Of a stretch of 47,284 nucleotides of DNA, positions 25,016 through 34,082 are shown in pieces (within the stretch, counting starts at the first letter, position 1; every line of letters starts with the position of its first letter). The stretch is from NCBI GenBank assembly GCA_017403185.1, contig JAFQON010000004.1:1-47284 (forward strand). The letters are read 5' to 3'. The position numbers were made by a program, and so were the translations under genes. The DNA is from Clostridia bacterium (GTDB lineage: Bacteria; Bacillota; Clostridia; Oscillospirales; Acutalibacteraceae). The notes below the pieces were generated by a model. That model ran no database searches. It had not been told where the DNA came from and was given only the letters and a program-made list of their open reading frames with translations.

Positions 25016-26002
25016 ATGCGCACAAACCTTGTTTTGTGTATAATTGTTGCGCTTGCGCTTATTCTTTGCCCCATAGCTGCGGTAGGCAGCGGAGCAGAGG
25101 ATAATGCGGCTGAAAGTGCGGCGGTATTTGACAGCGGTAATGAGTATATATCGGTTATGTCGCCTTCAACGGGTGATATAAGCAGAGTGGATATGCGTGA
25201 ATATATCACGGGCTGCGTTGCTGCGGAGATGCCTGCGCTTTACCATTCCGAAGCGCTTAAGGCACAGGCGGTTGCAAGCTATACATATGCAAAAAGAACG
25301 CTTGAACAGAACAAAAACGGCAAAAATTCACTTTACGGCGGTGCGGATATCACCGACAGCCCCGACACTCATCAGGGCTATATCGACGAGAAGAAGAGAA
25401 AGGAAAAATGGGGCAGTGAATTTGAAGAGTATGAGAGCAAAATCAGGGCAGCGGTGGATGCCGTTTTCGGTTTGTATATGGAATATGAGGGCGAAACGGC
25501 ACTTGCGGCTTACCATTCGATAAGTGCAGGCTCAACGCAGAGTGCACTGAATATGTGGGGCGAGGATTATCCTTATCTTGCGAGCGTTGAAAGCCGTGGC
25601 GACATACTGTCACCCGATTACATAAGTGAGGTTGTTTTCAGCGAAAAAGAGTTCAGAAAGCTTGCCAAGCAGTGCGGCGTGAAGCTTTCGGGCGATGCGG
25701 AGGAGTGGATCGGTGAAATAAAGACAAACGGTGACGGCTATGCCTGCACCGTTGAGCTTGGCGGCAGTGAAATCACGGCGGCAGAGTTCAGAGAGGCTTT
25801 TTCGCTCAGAAGCCCTTGCTTTGATATATCGTATTCGGGCGGAGAGTTCACTGTTATGTGCAAGGGTCACGGTCACGGGGTCGGAATGAGCCAATACGGT
25901 GCGGACTACATGGCACGGCAGGGCAGCACATGGCGGCAAATCCTGCAGCACTATTACACGGGTGTTGAATTTGTGAAAGAATATACGGATAGCGAACGGT
26001 GA
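25016..26002 (+). CDS. SpoIID/LytB domain protein
   Basis: 328 residues with an N-terminal signal anchor (about 1-25). The SpoIID domain follows: MREYITGCVAAEMPALYHSEALKAQAVASYTYAKR, SAGSTQSALNMWGEDYPYLASVES and GHGHGVGMSQYGADYMA. SpoIID is a peptidoglycan lytic transglycosylase of engulfment; homologues also act in vegetative cells. The catalytic Glu is probably that in CVAAEMP. I chose ATG at 25016, because AAAGGA at 25001-25006 is then correctly spaced; ATG at 25007 would leave no spacing. It is followed by a DegV gene. Confidence 0.88.
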   Translation: MRTNLVLCIIVALALILCPIAAVGSGAEDNAAESAAVFDSGNEYISVMSPSTGDISRVDMREYITGCVAAEMPALYHSEALKAQAVASYTYAKRTLEQNKNGKNSLYGGADITDSPDTHQGYIDEKKRKEKWGSEFEEYESKIRAAVDAVFGLYMEYEGETALAAYHSISAGSTQSALNMWGEDYPYLASVESRGDILSPDYISEVVFSEKEFRKLAKQCGVKLSGDAEEWIGEIKTNGDGYACTVELGGSEITAAEFREAFSLRSPCFDISYSGGEFTVMCKGHGHGVGMSQYGADYMARQGSTWRQILQHYYTGVEFVKEYTDSER

Positions 26003-26037
26003 ATAATGAATAGTGAAAAGGTTTCGGAGGAAATGTT

Positions 26038-26880
26038 ATGAAAAAAGTTGTTATAAGCGTTGACAGTGCGGCGGATTTGCCGCGTGATATCGCCGAAAAA
26101 TACGGCATTGAAATCATGCCGATGCACATTATTATGAACGGAAGAGAGAAAAACGACGGCGTGGATATCGGTGCGGCGGAGCTTTTTGACTATGTTGAAA
26201 AAAGCGGTGAAATCCCCAAAACATCAGCCGTTTCTCCGGGAGAATACACGGATTTTTTTGAAAAATTCACAAAGGCAGGCGGCAGCGTGGTGCATTTCTC
26301 GTTCTGTTCCCGCCTTTCATCAACCTGCCGAAACGCCCGCATGGCGGCGGAAATGCTCGGGAATGTGTTTGTGGTTGATACTCTGAACCTCGGCGGCGGG
26401 ATTGCTCTGCTCGCACTGAAGGGCTGCGGAATGCGTGATGAGGGTAAAAATGCGCATGAAATATTCACGGCTCTTTCGGAGCGTGTGAGCGATGTGAGGG
26501 TGAGCTATCTGCTTGACAGCATTGATTTCCTGCGCCGCTCGGGCAGATGCTCGGCTGCGGCGGCAATCGGTGCAAACCTGCTCGGCATAAAGCCCTGCGC
26601 CGCAATGGTTGACGGAAAAATCGAGGTTATAAAAAAATACAGAGGCAAAGCAAAAGCTGCCCGCCTGCAGTATGCAGACGAGCAGCTTGAAAAGCATGAA
26701 AATATTGATTTTTCAACCGCATTTATCTATCACTCGGGGGTTGATAAATCCGAGCTTGACGGGATTGAAAAAATGCTGAAAAATGCGGGGTTTGAGCAGG
26801 TTATAACAGCCTTTACGGGCTGCATGATAAGCCTGCACAGCGGCAGAAATGCAATGGGAATTCATTTTTTAACCGTTTAA
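26038..26880 (+). CDS. DegV family fatty acid-binding protein
   Basis: 280 residues, the normal size. Family features are the opening VVISVDSAADLP, KTSAVSPGEYTDFFE, VHFSFCSRLSSTCRNARMAAE and VRVSYLLDSIDFLRRSGR. DegV/FakB proteins bind a fatty acid and in some bacteria present it to the kinase FakA for phospholipid synthesis. GGAGG lies before the ATG. The last 12 bp overlap, tail to tail, the alpha/beta hydrolase gene on the other strand. Confidence 0.93.
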   Translation: MKKVVISVDSAADLPRDIAEKYGIEIMPMHIIMNGREKNDGVDIGAAELFDYVEKSGEIPKTSAVSPGEYTDFFEKFTKAGGSVVHFSFCSRLSSTCRNARMAAEMLGNVFVVDTLNLGGGIALLALKGCGMRDEGKNAHEIFTALSERVSDVRVSYLLDSIDFLRRSGRCSAAAAIGANLLGIKPCAAMVDGKIEVIKKYRGKAKAARLQYADEQLEKHENIDFSTAFIYHSGVDKSELDGIEKMLKNAGFEQVITAFTGCMISLHSGRNAMGIHFLTV

Positions 26881-27789
26881 AAAGTCCATTGTAACATCAC
26901 AAAGCTCATCCGCTCTGTTTTCGATGCACTGGTGCCCGCCGCCCTCAACTGTGTATTTTGTTGCATCGGGGAAGGCGCTGTTCATCTGCTCCTTCATGGT
27001 GCTGTTGAGAATAATATCGTTGCTTGCCTGGCAAAGTAATACCGGGCAGGCAATTTTTTCTGTATCCTCAAGGTTTGTGGGCTTCACATTATACATCATT
27101 TCGCAGATGCCTGCGCCGAAGCCGTCATACTGCACCGCATCCGTAACGCCCGATACATCATAATCCATTGCAAAATCCCAATCATTTGTTGCAAAGTAAA
27201 TGATGAGCTTTACAAGGAAGTCGATTTTTGTGCCGTATTCAAAAAATACATTCATAACCGCCTTCATCGGTGCCGATTTTACAATGCCTTGCGCAAATGC
27301 GGGGAATTCGCTCTGAGGAGCGGGGCAATAGAGCAGCAGCCCTTTGACGGGGTTTTGCTCCGCAATGTTAACGGCAATGCCGCCGCCCATTGAATGACCT
27401 GCGATAATCCATTCATCCATCGGAGCTATGCTCTTCATAAGCTCCGTGATGAGAATTTCACGGTCAACAACGGTGTCAACATCCGTTTCTCTTGTGCTGA
27501 AGCCGAAATTCGGCACATCGGCAAGCACGCATTCATAGCCCTCGGCAGAAAGGCTTGCCGCCATGTTTCTCCATGCGTAGGTGGAGCAGAGGAAGCCGTG
27601 GAGCATCATTATTCTGCCCTTGCGCTGACCCTCGGCAGGAATAACTCTGTAGTGAATATCGTAATCGCCGTATGTGAAATATTGACTGTCCTCATAGGGC
27701 TTGTAGCTTGTATCCGCCGCAAAGGCGAAAAGCGAAAGGGATGAAATCAAAACTGCAAAAGCGCAAATAATGCTCAAAAATTTTTTCAT
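26869..27789 (-). CDS. secreted alpha/beta hydrolase
   Basis: 306 residues with a signal peptide (about 1-25, ending FAFAA). The hydrolase motifs are IMMLHGFLCSTYAW (oxyanion HG), GHSMGGG with nucleophile Ser133, and GGGHQCIE with the catalytic His near the C-terminus. The substrate is unknown; esters or lipids are likely. It is the last gene of the minus run led by the FemABX gene, 11 bp after the small membrane protein. Confidence 0.88.
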   Translation of the reverse strand: MKKFLSIICAFAVLISSLSLFAFAADTSYKPYEDSQYFTYGDYDIHYRVIPAEGQRKGRIMMLHGFLCSTYAWRNMAASLSAEGYECVLADVPNFGFSTRETDVDTVVDREILITELMKSIAPMDEWIIAGHSMGGGIAVNIAEQNPVKGLLLYCPAPQSEFPAFAQGIVKSAPMKAVMNVFFEYGTKIDFLVKLIIYFATNDWDFAMDYDVSGVTDAVQYDGFGAGICEMMYNVKPTNLEDTEKIACPVLLCQASNDIILNSTMKEQMNSAFPDATKYTVEGGGHQCIENRADELCDVTMDFLNG

Positions 27790-27800
27790 TGTAACATCTC

Positions 27801-28100
27801 CTAAGCTGCATTAATCATTGATGATATCATTTCAACAGCAATCGATACCATCATAAAGGCAAAGCCTGCCATAGGGTAAAGCGACATTGCAAGGCTGATT
27901 ATCGGAATCAGCTTTTTCTTGCGTATAACGATGTCGAGAATCGCAAACAGCACCCCTATCGGCAGCACAAAAACAATGCAGAGAATAACGGGTATGACAA
28001 GCATTCCGATTGTTCCCGCAACAAAATATGTAAACAGCGGAAAAATCAGGCTGATTGCCCCGAAGGGTATTTTTTTTAGATAATCAAAGAATTTTGCCAT
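27801..28100 (-). CDS. small membrane protein
   Basis: 99 residues with three hydrophobic helices (about 12-30, 33-57, 68-92) and a short basic loop RKKKLIP. I do not recognise it. Its ATG overlaps the dut stop in a TAATG, so translation is probably coupled. Confidence 0.75.
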   Translation of the reverse strand: MAKFFDYLKKIPFGAISLIFPLFTYFVAGTIGMLVIPVILCIVFVLPIGVLFAILDIVIRKKKLIPIISLAMSLYPMAGFAFMMVSIAVEMISSMINAA

Positions 28101-28543
28101 TAATTTTTACCCGTGCTTCCAAATCCGCCTGCACCTCTTGATGTTTCGTCAAGCTCCTCAGCTTCAACGGGGGTGATAAGCGAAACGGGCATAATAACAA
28201 GCTGTGCAATCCGCTCGTCGGGGTTTATTGTGTAAGCCTCTTTGAGCTGATTTATAACGCCCACGCAGATTTCGCCTCTGTAGTCGCTGTCAATAACGCC
28301 CACGGAGTTGAGCAGACCGATGCCGTGCTTTATGGCAAGTCCGCTTCTCGCAAACACAAATGCGCCGAGCTCTGCCGAGGGCAGCTCAATGGCGATTCCC
28401 GTCGGAATAACCGCTTTTTCGCCGCCTTCAAGGGTGATCGGCTCGTCAATGCAGGCATAAAGATCCATTCCTGCGCTGCCGGGTGTTGCCCTGAAGGGGA
28501 TTTTTGCGTTTTCTCTGAGCTTTTTTATCTTGAAAGTTTCCAT
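28100..28543 (-). CDS. dut: dUTP diphosphatase
   Basis: 147 residues. All five trimeric dUTPase motifs can be read: AGMDLYA, FARSGLAIKHGI, VGVIDSDYRGEI, RIAQLVI and RGAGGFGSTG. It hydrolyses dUTP to dUMP, keeping uracil out of DNA and feeding dTMP synthesis. Both ends are TAATG overlaps: with thuA-like upstream and with the small membrane protein downstream. Confidence 0.96.
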   Translation of the reverse strand: METFKIKKLRENAKIPFRATPGSAGMDLYACIDEPITLEGGEKAVIPTGIAIELPSAELGAFVFARSGLAIKHGIGLLNSVGVIDSDYRGEICVGVINQLKEAYTINPDERIAQLVIMPVSLITPVEAEELDETSRGAGGFGSTGKN

Positions 28544-29286
28544 TATTTTACCTTGCTCTCCTTGTATCTTTCTTCGGGAGAAATCTTCTTGTGAGGGCAG
28601 GGGATGGGCTCTCTGATTGCAACAGCAGGCTCAGCCCAGCGAACGGCGTTGATGATGATTCGCTGAACATATTCGTTGTGGAAGGTGGGATTGCTCTCAT
28701 GACCGGGTTGGAAATAGAAAATCTTGCCGAGACCTCTCTGCCAGCAGCAGCCTGAGCGGAACACTTCGCCACCTGCAAACCAACCGAGAAAAACAATTTC
28801 ATCGGGCTTGGGAATGTCAAACTGCTCGCCGTACATCTCTTCAACATCAAGGCTGAAGTGTGCGGGGATTCCCTTTGCAATGGGGTGAGTGGGGTTGATA
28901 TTCCAGATGCGCTCCCTGTCGCCGTCTCTCCAGCGCAGATTGCAGGTTGTGCCCATAAGTGCTCTGAATATTTTGGAGTGATGACCCGAGTGGAGAACAA
29001 CAAGACCCATGCCTGCAAGCACTCTCTTGTGTATCTTTTCAACAAGCTTGTCGGGCACCTTGTCATGTGCCATGTGACCCCACCAGATAAGCACATCCGT
29101 GTTGTCAAGCACTTCATCCGAAAGACCGCATTTGCGCTGAGAGAGGGTTGCGGTACGGATTGAAAAATCCTCCTGAGAAGAGAGAAAATTCTTTATGCAG
29201 CCGTGAATACCTGCGGGGTAAACACCTGCAACTTCATTGCTTGTTTTTTCGTGAACGCCTTCGTTCCAAACGGTAACATTAATCAT
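28543..29286 (-). CDS. ThuA-domain protein
   Basis: 247 residues with the ThuA (trehalose utilisation) class I glutamine amidotransferase-like fold: VTVWNEGVHEK, TDVLIWWGHMAHD, GLVVLHSGHHSKIFRALMG and GKIFYFQPGHES. The usual catalytic Cys of amidotransferases is absent at this fold position, as in other ThuA proteins, whose enzymatic role is unsettled. It lies 12 bp after the FemABX gene and overlaps dut by one base. Confidence 0.9.
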   Translation of the reverse strand: MINVTVWNEGVHEKTSNEVAGVYPAGIHGCIKNFLSSQEDFSIRTATLSQRKCGLSDEVLDNTDVLIWWGHMAHDKVPDKLVEKIHKRVLAGMGLVVLHSGHHSKIFRALMGTTCNLRWRDGDRERIWNINPTHPIAKGIPAHFSLDVEEMYGEQFDIPKPDEIVFLGWFAGGEVFRSGCCWQRGLGKIFYFQPGHESNPTFHNEYVQRIIINAVRWAEPAVAIREPIPCPHKKISPEERYKESKVK

Positions 29287-29298
29287 TGCTTTTTCTCC

Positions 29299-30330
29299 TT
29301 ATCTTAATTTCTTCAATATTTCCTGAGAAGCCGCAACGATTTTTGCCGCTGCGGGTTTGGTGACCAGATCCATTTCGCCCATGAATTCAATGTATGTGCC
29401 GTCAAAGCGGTGCTTGAAGCGGTAAAGACCGAAGAGGGGATTGTTCTCGTCAATCACGCCGGCAACACCTCTGAAATCATAGATTCTGCAGCCTTCATCA
29501 ATCGCCCACTTTATCATTTCCCACTGGAGCAGATAGTTGGGCATAACCTTTCTGTTTGAATTTGACGATGCACCGTAGAAATACCACACCTTGTCGCCCC
29601 ACAAAACTGAAATTGCGCCTGCAATGGGCTCGCCTTCGTAATATGCCATGTAGAGCCTTGCCTTGTCGCCGAAAACATCAAGAATTTTTGCGAAATATGC
29701 GGCAGACCTCAGCTCAAAGCCGTCTCTTTCGCAGGTTTCCTTCATGATCTGATAGAAGGTTTCAGCCATTTCGCTGCCGTGAATTTTGATTTCAACATTA
29801 TTTTTCAATGCGATGCGGATTTTTCTGCGGTGGTCGGAGTGGAAGGCGGCAAACACCTCGTCCTCACTCCTGCCGTCAAGCAGAATTCTTATAACGCAGC
29901 GGCACTGAAAATCCTCAAAATTAATGGTTTTGCCCTTGAATTTAAAGCCCTGAGAGAGCGCAATCGCCCTGTAATCCTCGTTGTCATCGGGCACATCCTT
30001 ATCGATTTTCAGCTCATAGGCGTTGTATTTTTTGCCCTCCTGCTTAGCTGCTTCGATGAGTGCGCAGAAGGTTTCTTTGTCGTCAAAATCACACACGGGG
30101 CCTCGGGGTGCATACATCATATGATAGGGGAGCTTCGATATTTTTCGCAGCAGCACGGCAAGCGTGCCTGTTATTTCTCCGCCGTCATTTTTGCAGATAA
30201 CACCGAACCACTTCCAGTCATCTTTTACTCTGCCCCACAGAGAGGTTTGCAGGAAGTGACCGTTTTCATGCCTTTCGCAAAAGGCGTCAAGCTCGGCGGC
30301 GTTGTTTATGTCAACAATCTGAGTTTTCAC
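29299..30330 (-). CDS. FemABX family peptidyltransferase
   Basis: 343 residues of the FemABX fold (two GNAT-like domains). Family features are HFLQTSLWGRVK, YAPRGPVCDF, FAAFHSDHRRKIRIALKN and LYRFKHRFDGTYIEFMGEMDLV. Members use aminoacyl-tRNA to add amino acids to the lipid II stem, giving cross-bridge residues. The specific residue is not predictable. It starts with GTG, preceded by GAGGAT. It is the first gene of a five-gene minus run whose other members are not cell-wall enzymes. Confidence 0.92.
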   Translation of the reverse strand: MKTQIVDINNAAELDAFCERHENGHFLQTSLWGRVKDDWKWFGVICKNDGGEITGTLAVLLRKISKLPYHMMYAPRGPVCDFDDKETFCALIEAAKQEGKKYNAYELKIDKDVPDDNEDYRAIALSQGFKFKGKTINFEDFQCRCVIRILLDGRSEDEVFAAFHSDHRRKIRIALKNNVEIKIHGSEMAETFYQIMKETCERDGFELRSAAYFAKILDVFGDKARLYMAYYEGEPIAGAISVLWGDKVWYFYGASSNSNRKVMPNYLLQWEMIKWAIDEGCRIYDFRGVAGVIDENNPLFGLYRFKHRFDGTYIEFMGEMDLVTKPAAAKIVAASQEILKKLR

Positions 30331-30363
30331 TTTTTATCCTCGCAATCGCTTATAATTAGTAAT

Positions 30364-30392
30364 ATTATAACCTAATATCTGCCGAATTGCAA
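30364..30392 (-). promoter_or_regulatory. promoter of the FemABX-hydrolase run
   Basis: On the minus strand TTGCAA (30392-30387), a 17-bp spacer, then TATAAT (30369-30364). The start codon is about 30 bp beyond. Confidence 0.75.
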
Positions 30393-30420
30393 GAGCGGTT
30401 ATTGCAATATAAAAATATGC

Positions 30421-30449
30421 TTGACTTGTACGGTCTGTCATTTTATAAT
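30421..30449 (+). promoter_or_regulatory. promoter of the DUF362 - radical SAM pair
   Basis: TTGACT (30421-30426), a 17-bp spacer, then TATAAT (30444-30449), about 30 bp before the ATG. Confidence 0.8.
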
Positions 30450-30483
30450 ATTTTTATTATTCGGAAATTAAGGAAGCATTGCT

Positions 30484-31611
30484 ATGAGTAAATGTGCGGT
30501 TTTCAGGGCAGATAAATATGATGATGAAATTCTTTATGCGGTTGTGAAAAAGCATTTTGAAGCTCACGGCATCGCAGAGGATTTATCATCGGCTTCGAAT
30601 GTGCTCATAAAGCCAAATCTTGTTGCGGATAAAGAGGCTGCGTTTTCGGTCACAACAAATCCACGGTTTGTTTATGCCGTCATAAGATGCCTCAAGGATT
30701 TCGGGGTTGAAAAAATAACCGTTGCAGATTGCCCCGGCGGCTCACTGCTCCTTTTTTCTCAGATGACCGATGTCTACAGGCGCACGGGCTACAGCTTTCT
30801 CGGCGAATATGCCGCTCTCAACACTGATTTTGACAGCAGTGATGTTTTCGGTCAGGCTGATTTTGCAAACGGAAAGTTTAATATAATAAATGCAGTTGCC
30901 CATGCGGATTATATTATAAATGTTGCTAAGCTCAAAACGCACAATCTTACCGGCATAACAGCGGGAGTAAAAAATCTTTTCGGCTGTATTCCGGGGATGC
31001 AGAAGCCTGCGTTTCATGCAAAGTATCCGTCAAAAACGGATTTTTCAAATATGCTTGTTGAGCTTGCCGCAACGGTGAAACCCGATTTCACGCTCGTTGA
31101 TGCAGTTGATATAATGGAGGGCAACGGTCCCACAAACGGCAAAAAGCGGCATCTCGGCGTTACTTTTTCGTCAAGGGATGTTTTTACTCTTGACAAATTC
31201 ATTGCGGAAATCCTTGATATCCCGCCCGAAAAGGTCAGCACGCTTTCAGCGGCAGAAAAAAAGGGCTTTATCGGCACTGCCGAGGGTGTGGGGGATACCG
31301 ATTTCACGCCGCAGACCCCGATTCTGCTGCCTGATTCGGTCAGAGCCGAAACCGCAGGCGGAAAAATCGGTGCAAAGATAAACACCCTTTTCACCAAGCT
31401 GAATGATGCGCTTTTTATGAGCTGCCCTCAGATGAATGAAAAATGCGTGCTTTGCAAAAAATGCGTTGCAACCTGCCCTGCGGGTGCGCTTTCGCTGCAA
31501 GGTAAAAAAATAATTCTGAATAAGAATAAATGTATAGGCTGCCTGTGCTGCGATGAGGTCTGCACAAATGCGGCTGTCGATATAAAAAGAAGAATAAAGA
31601 GAAAAAGATAA
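30484..31611 (+). CDS. DUF362 domain protein with C-terminal 2[4Fe-4S] ferredoxin domain
   Basis: 375 residues. DUF362 features are NVLIKPNLVAD (about 40-50), TVADCPGG, INVAKLKTHNLTGITAGVKNLFGCIPG (about 142-170) and VDAVDIMEGNGPTNGK. The last ~55 residues carry two ferredoxin motifs, CVLCKKCVATCP and CIGCLCCDEVC. The function of the family is unknown; a redox or sulfur/metal role is often proposed. It is 16 bp before a radical SAM gene and could supply electrons to it. No signal peptide was seen. Confidence 0.9.
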   Translation: MSKCAVFRADKYDDEILYAVVKKHFEAHGIAEDLSSASNVLIKPNLVADKEAAFSVTTNPRFVYAVIRCLKDFGVEKITVADCPGGSLLLFSQMTDVYRRTGYSFLGEYAALNTDFDSSDVFGQADFANGKFNIINAVAHADYIINVAKLKTHNLTGITAGVKNLFGCIPGMQKPAFHAKYPSKTDFSNMLVELAATVKPDFTLVDAVDIMEGNGPTNGKKRHLGVTFSSRDVFTLDKFIAEILDIPPEKVSTLSAAEKKGFIGTAEGVGDTDFTPQTPILLPDSVRAETAGGKIGAKINTLFTKLNDALFMSCPQMNEKCVLCKKCVATCPAGALSLQGKKIILNKNKCIGCLCCDEVCTNAAVDIKRRIKRKR

Positions 31612-31627
31612 AAAGAGAGAGGAAAAA

Positions 31628-33115
31628 ATGAAAATACTGTTTGTGCAGCCTTCGGCGGATTTTTTTATCAGGGGCACCACATACCCGGTTTGCAGGAGCA
31701 TAATGACAACCGCAACATACATGAAATCCGTCGGTCACGAGGTTATGGTGTTTGACCGTTGCATAGATTTCAGAAAAAAAGAAAAGGTTTTTGATGAATT
31801 CATGCCGCAGCTGGTTATGGTCTATGTCACGCCTGCGGTGTCGATAAAAGACTCAATTGAAATATCAGCCTTTGCAAAAGACAGAGGATGCTTCACGGTC
31901 TGGGGCGAAATTATAGCTGCATCGCTTGCAGAGGAGGCGGTTGAAAGAGGCTGCACCGATTTTGTCATCAACGGTGAAACCGAGCGCAAGCTGCAGCTGC
32001 TTGTTGAAGAGCTCACGGGCAGCAGCCGTTTTGAAAATGTGCCCGGGCTTACCTATCTGAAAAACGGCAGGGCTGTTTCAAACGCCAATGAAAACTGCTC
32101 GGACCTTTCAACCTTGCCCGGCATCGACTGGGAGCTGATTGATGTTGAAAAGTGCTTCAGAAAATTCCCTTTCTGCAAAAAAATGCTTTATCTGTATACA
32201 TCAAGAGGCTGCCCTTATAAATGCACATACTGCTATAACACAACTTTCTATAATTCCGAGCACAGAAAAAGACCGCTTCATTTTGTGCTTGAAGAAATAA
32301 AACATCTTGAAAAAAAGCACGGGCTTGACGGTGCGAATTTTTCGGACGAGCTTCTTTTGCTCAGCGACGATGAAATCAAAGAAATTGCAGAATTCAGAAA
32401 AACCAACGGCTTGAAATTTCTCTGGGGCGGCGAAACAAGAGCGGATATATATAAAAACCCCGAAACGCTTGCCAAAATGTATGATGCAGGCTGCCGATGG
32501 CTTCTGCTCGGGCTTGAAACGGGCAGCAAAAAAACGCAGGAGCTTATCAACAAGCCCCTTGACTTTGCTGCTGTGAGGGAATTTGTTGATAACTGCACAA
32601 AGGCGGGCATTGCAACCTTCGGCTCATTCATTATAGGCTTGCCCGATGAAACCGAGGAGCAAATCAAAGAAACGGTGCAATATGCGCAAAGCCTTGATCT
32701 TGATGCGTTTTTGTTCAGCTATTATAACGCCATCCCCAAAACACCGCTTTGCAATATGCTTGTTGAATCGGGGAGGACAGACACCTCAAAACTGCTTGAT
32801 AAATCCACTCTCGCCGGTCAGCTTCAGAATTTGACAAAGAATTATTCGCAGATACCCGATAAAGACCTGCGTGTTATCAAAAGTTGGTTTGACTGGCTCA
32901 CCTTCACAAGGAAGAAAAAACAGGCAGCCGAGAAAAATGCGTTTATGAAAAAAGCACTCGATACCCTGAAGCATTTTTCACAGGGTAACATAAAGCGTTC
33001 GGCAGAAAATCTTATGAGCTCGGCGAAAACCTTTGTGACGGTTGTGTTTTATGCACACTGTTTTCCGTCTGTCAAAAAGAAATACGGGTTAAAAAACATC
33101 AATAAAAGGCACTGA
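31628..33115 (+). CDS. radical SAM protein with B12-binding-type N-terminal domain
   Basis: 495 residues. The N-terminal ~135 residues have the Rossmann fold of B12-binding-type radical SAM enzymes (ILFVQPSADF ... VPGLTYLKNGRAV), but I do not see the DxHxxG cobalamin motif. The radical SAM cluster is C195-PYK-C199-TY-C202 (SRGCPYKCTYC), followed by LLGLETGSKKTQELINK and GSFIIGLPDETEEQIKETV. It shares this layout with BchE-like enzymes and methyltransferases. The C-terminal ~80 residues are helical and basic. AGAGAGG precedes the ATG. It is cotranscribed with the DUF362 gene. The reaction is unknown. Confidence 0.9.
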   Translation: MKILFVQPSADFFIRGTTYPVCRSIMTTATYMKSVGHEVMVFDRCIDFRKKEKVFDEFMPQLVMVYVTPAVSIKDSIEISAFAKDRGCFTVWGEIIAASLAEEAVERGCTDFVINGETERKLQLLVEELTGSSRFENVPGLTYLKNGRAVSNANENCSDLSTLPGIDWELIDVEKCFRKFPFCKKMLYLYTSRGCPYKCTYCYNTTFYNSEHRKRPLHFVLEEIKHLEKKHGLDGANFSDELLLLSDDEIKEIAEFRKTNGLKFLWGGETRADIYKNPETLAKMYDAGCRWLLLGLETGSKKTQELINKPLDFAAVREFVDNCTKAGIATFGSFIIGLPDETEEQIKETVQYAQSLDLDAFLFSYYNAIPKTPLCNMLVESGRTDTSKLLDKSTLAGQLQNLTKNYSQIPDKDLRVIKSWFDWLTFTRKKKQAAEKNAFMKKALDTLKHFSQGNIKRSAENLMSSAKTFVTVVFYAHCFPSVKKKYGLKNINKRH

Positions 33116-33150
33116 TCTACAAATATATTGAATATTTTTTAAAAAATTGC

Positions 33151-33179
33151 TTGCTTTTTTTGCGGTTTACGGCGATAAT
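33151..33179 (+). promoter_or_regulatory. candidate promoter of the PAP2 gene
   Basis: TTGCTT (33151-33156), a 17-bp spacer, then GATAAT (33174-33179), about 35 bp before the ATG. Confidence 0.5.
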
Positions 33180-33212
33180 ATAAAATAACATATTTCAAGA
33201 AAGGAAGTTTTT

Positions 33213-33935
33213 ATGGAATCCATACTTAATTTTGACCTTGCGATTTTTGAATTCTTTGAAGAATTTATCAGAATGGATTGGCTCAATCCCATCATGAAGG
33301 TCATCACAACCCTCGGCGATGACGGCATTTTCTTCATCATTCTCGGCGTTATCATGCTGTTTTTCAAGAAAACAAGAAAAGCAGGCCTTGTCTGCCTCGG
33401 CTCGCTTCTTGTTATGACTCTTCTCAACAATGAGCTCATCAAGCCCATTATGGAGAGACCCCGCCCCTATAACCTCACCATTCTCCCCGAAGCCGCCAAG
33501 AAGGCTTTTGACGAGTACGGCAGAGAATATGACTGGATAGGCTTCTTCGGCAAGATTGACTGGAGCAACTACAGCCCCGAATTTGCCGAGAGATGGAATG
33601 CAGGCTATGTATGGCCCGATATCGTTGAATATATGAGCTCCAAGTCGCTCTCATTCCCCTCGGGTCACACCTCATCGGCATTCACCTTTGCAATGGCAAT
33701 CACAATGGTGCTCAAAAAGAAAGGCGTTGCAATCCCTGCATTCATATTCGCATTCCTTATGGGTGTTTCAAGAATCTATGTCGGCGTGCATTACCCCACG
33801 GATGTTATCGTAGGCGCTGTTGTGGGTATTCTTTACGCTCTCATCGGCTACTTCATCTTTGCAAAGCTTTATGACTTTGTATGGCCCAAAATCGAAAAGG
33901 CAATCGCAGACAAAAAGGCAAAGAAAGCTGCATAA
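33213..33935 (+). CDS. PAP2-family membrane phosphatase
   Basis: 240 residues with about six membrane helices. All three PAP2 motifs are intact: K77-x6-R84-P85, PSGH at 149-152, and S186-R187 ... H193 ... D197. Such enzymes dephosphorylate lipid substrates, such as undecaprenyl diphosphate or phosphatidic acid, with the active site facing outward. It has its own promoter and terminator and lies between two radical SAM units, so a role on their lipid product is possible but not shown. AAAGGAAG precedes the ATG. Confidence 0.93.
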   Translation: MESILNFDLAIFEFFEEFIRMDWLNPIMKVITTLGDDGIFFIILGVIMLFFKKTRKAGLVCLGSLLVMTLLNNELIKPIMERPRPYNLTILPEAAKKAFDEYGREYDWIGFFGKIDWSNYSPEFAERWNAGYVWPDIVEYMSSKSLSFPSGHTSSAFTFAMAITMVLKKKGVAIPAFIFAFLMGVSRIYVGVHYPTDVIVGAVVGILYALIGYFIFAKLYDFVWPKIEKAIADKKAKKAA

Positions 33936-33946
33936 AAACAAAACAA

Positions 33947-33982
33947 ACAGCTGAAAGTTCAACGGACTTTCGGCTGTTTTTG
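33947..33982 (+). terminator. terminator of the PAP2 gene
   Basis: ACAGCTGAAAGT (33947-33958) pairs with ACTTTCGGCTGT (33966-33977) with one G-U pair, followed by a T-run. Confidence 0.85.
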
Positions 33983-33994
33983 TCAATAAAATAC

Positions 33995-34030
33995 ACCTTT
34001 ATTGACATTTGATATTATTAGTATTATAAT
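33995..34030 (+). promoter_or_regulatory. promoter of the radical SAM A operon, with shared -35 element
   Basis: A consensus promoter: TTGACA (34002-34007), a 17-bp spacer, then TATAAT (34025-34030). The 16-bp ACCTTTATTGACATTT at 33995-34010 is identical to the minus-strand sequence over the -35 box of the radical SAM D gene (42559-42544). Confidence 0.85.
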
Positions 34031-34082
34031 AATATGGGGTATGATGCGGTAACCCTGATTTTTATGAAAGGCTCGTGATTGT

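Noticed and set aside
25016-26002. Proof that the organism sporulates
   Set aside because: SpoIID-domain proteins also occur in non-sporulating bacteria, and no other sporulation-specific gene is in the window.
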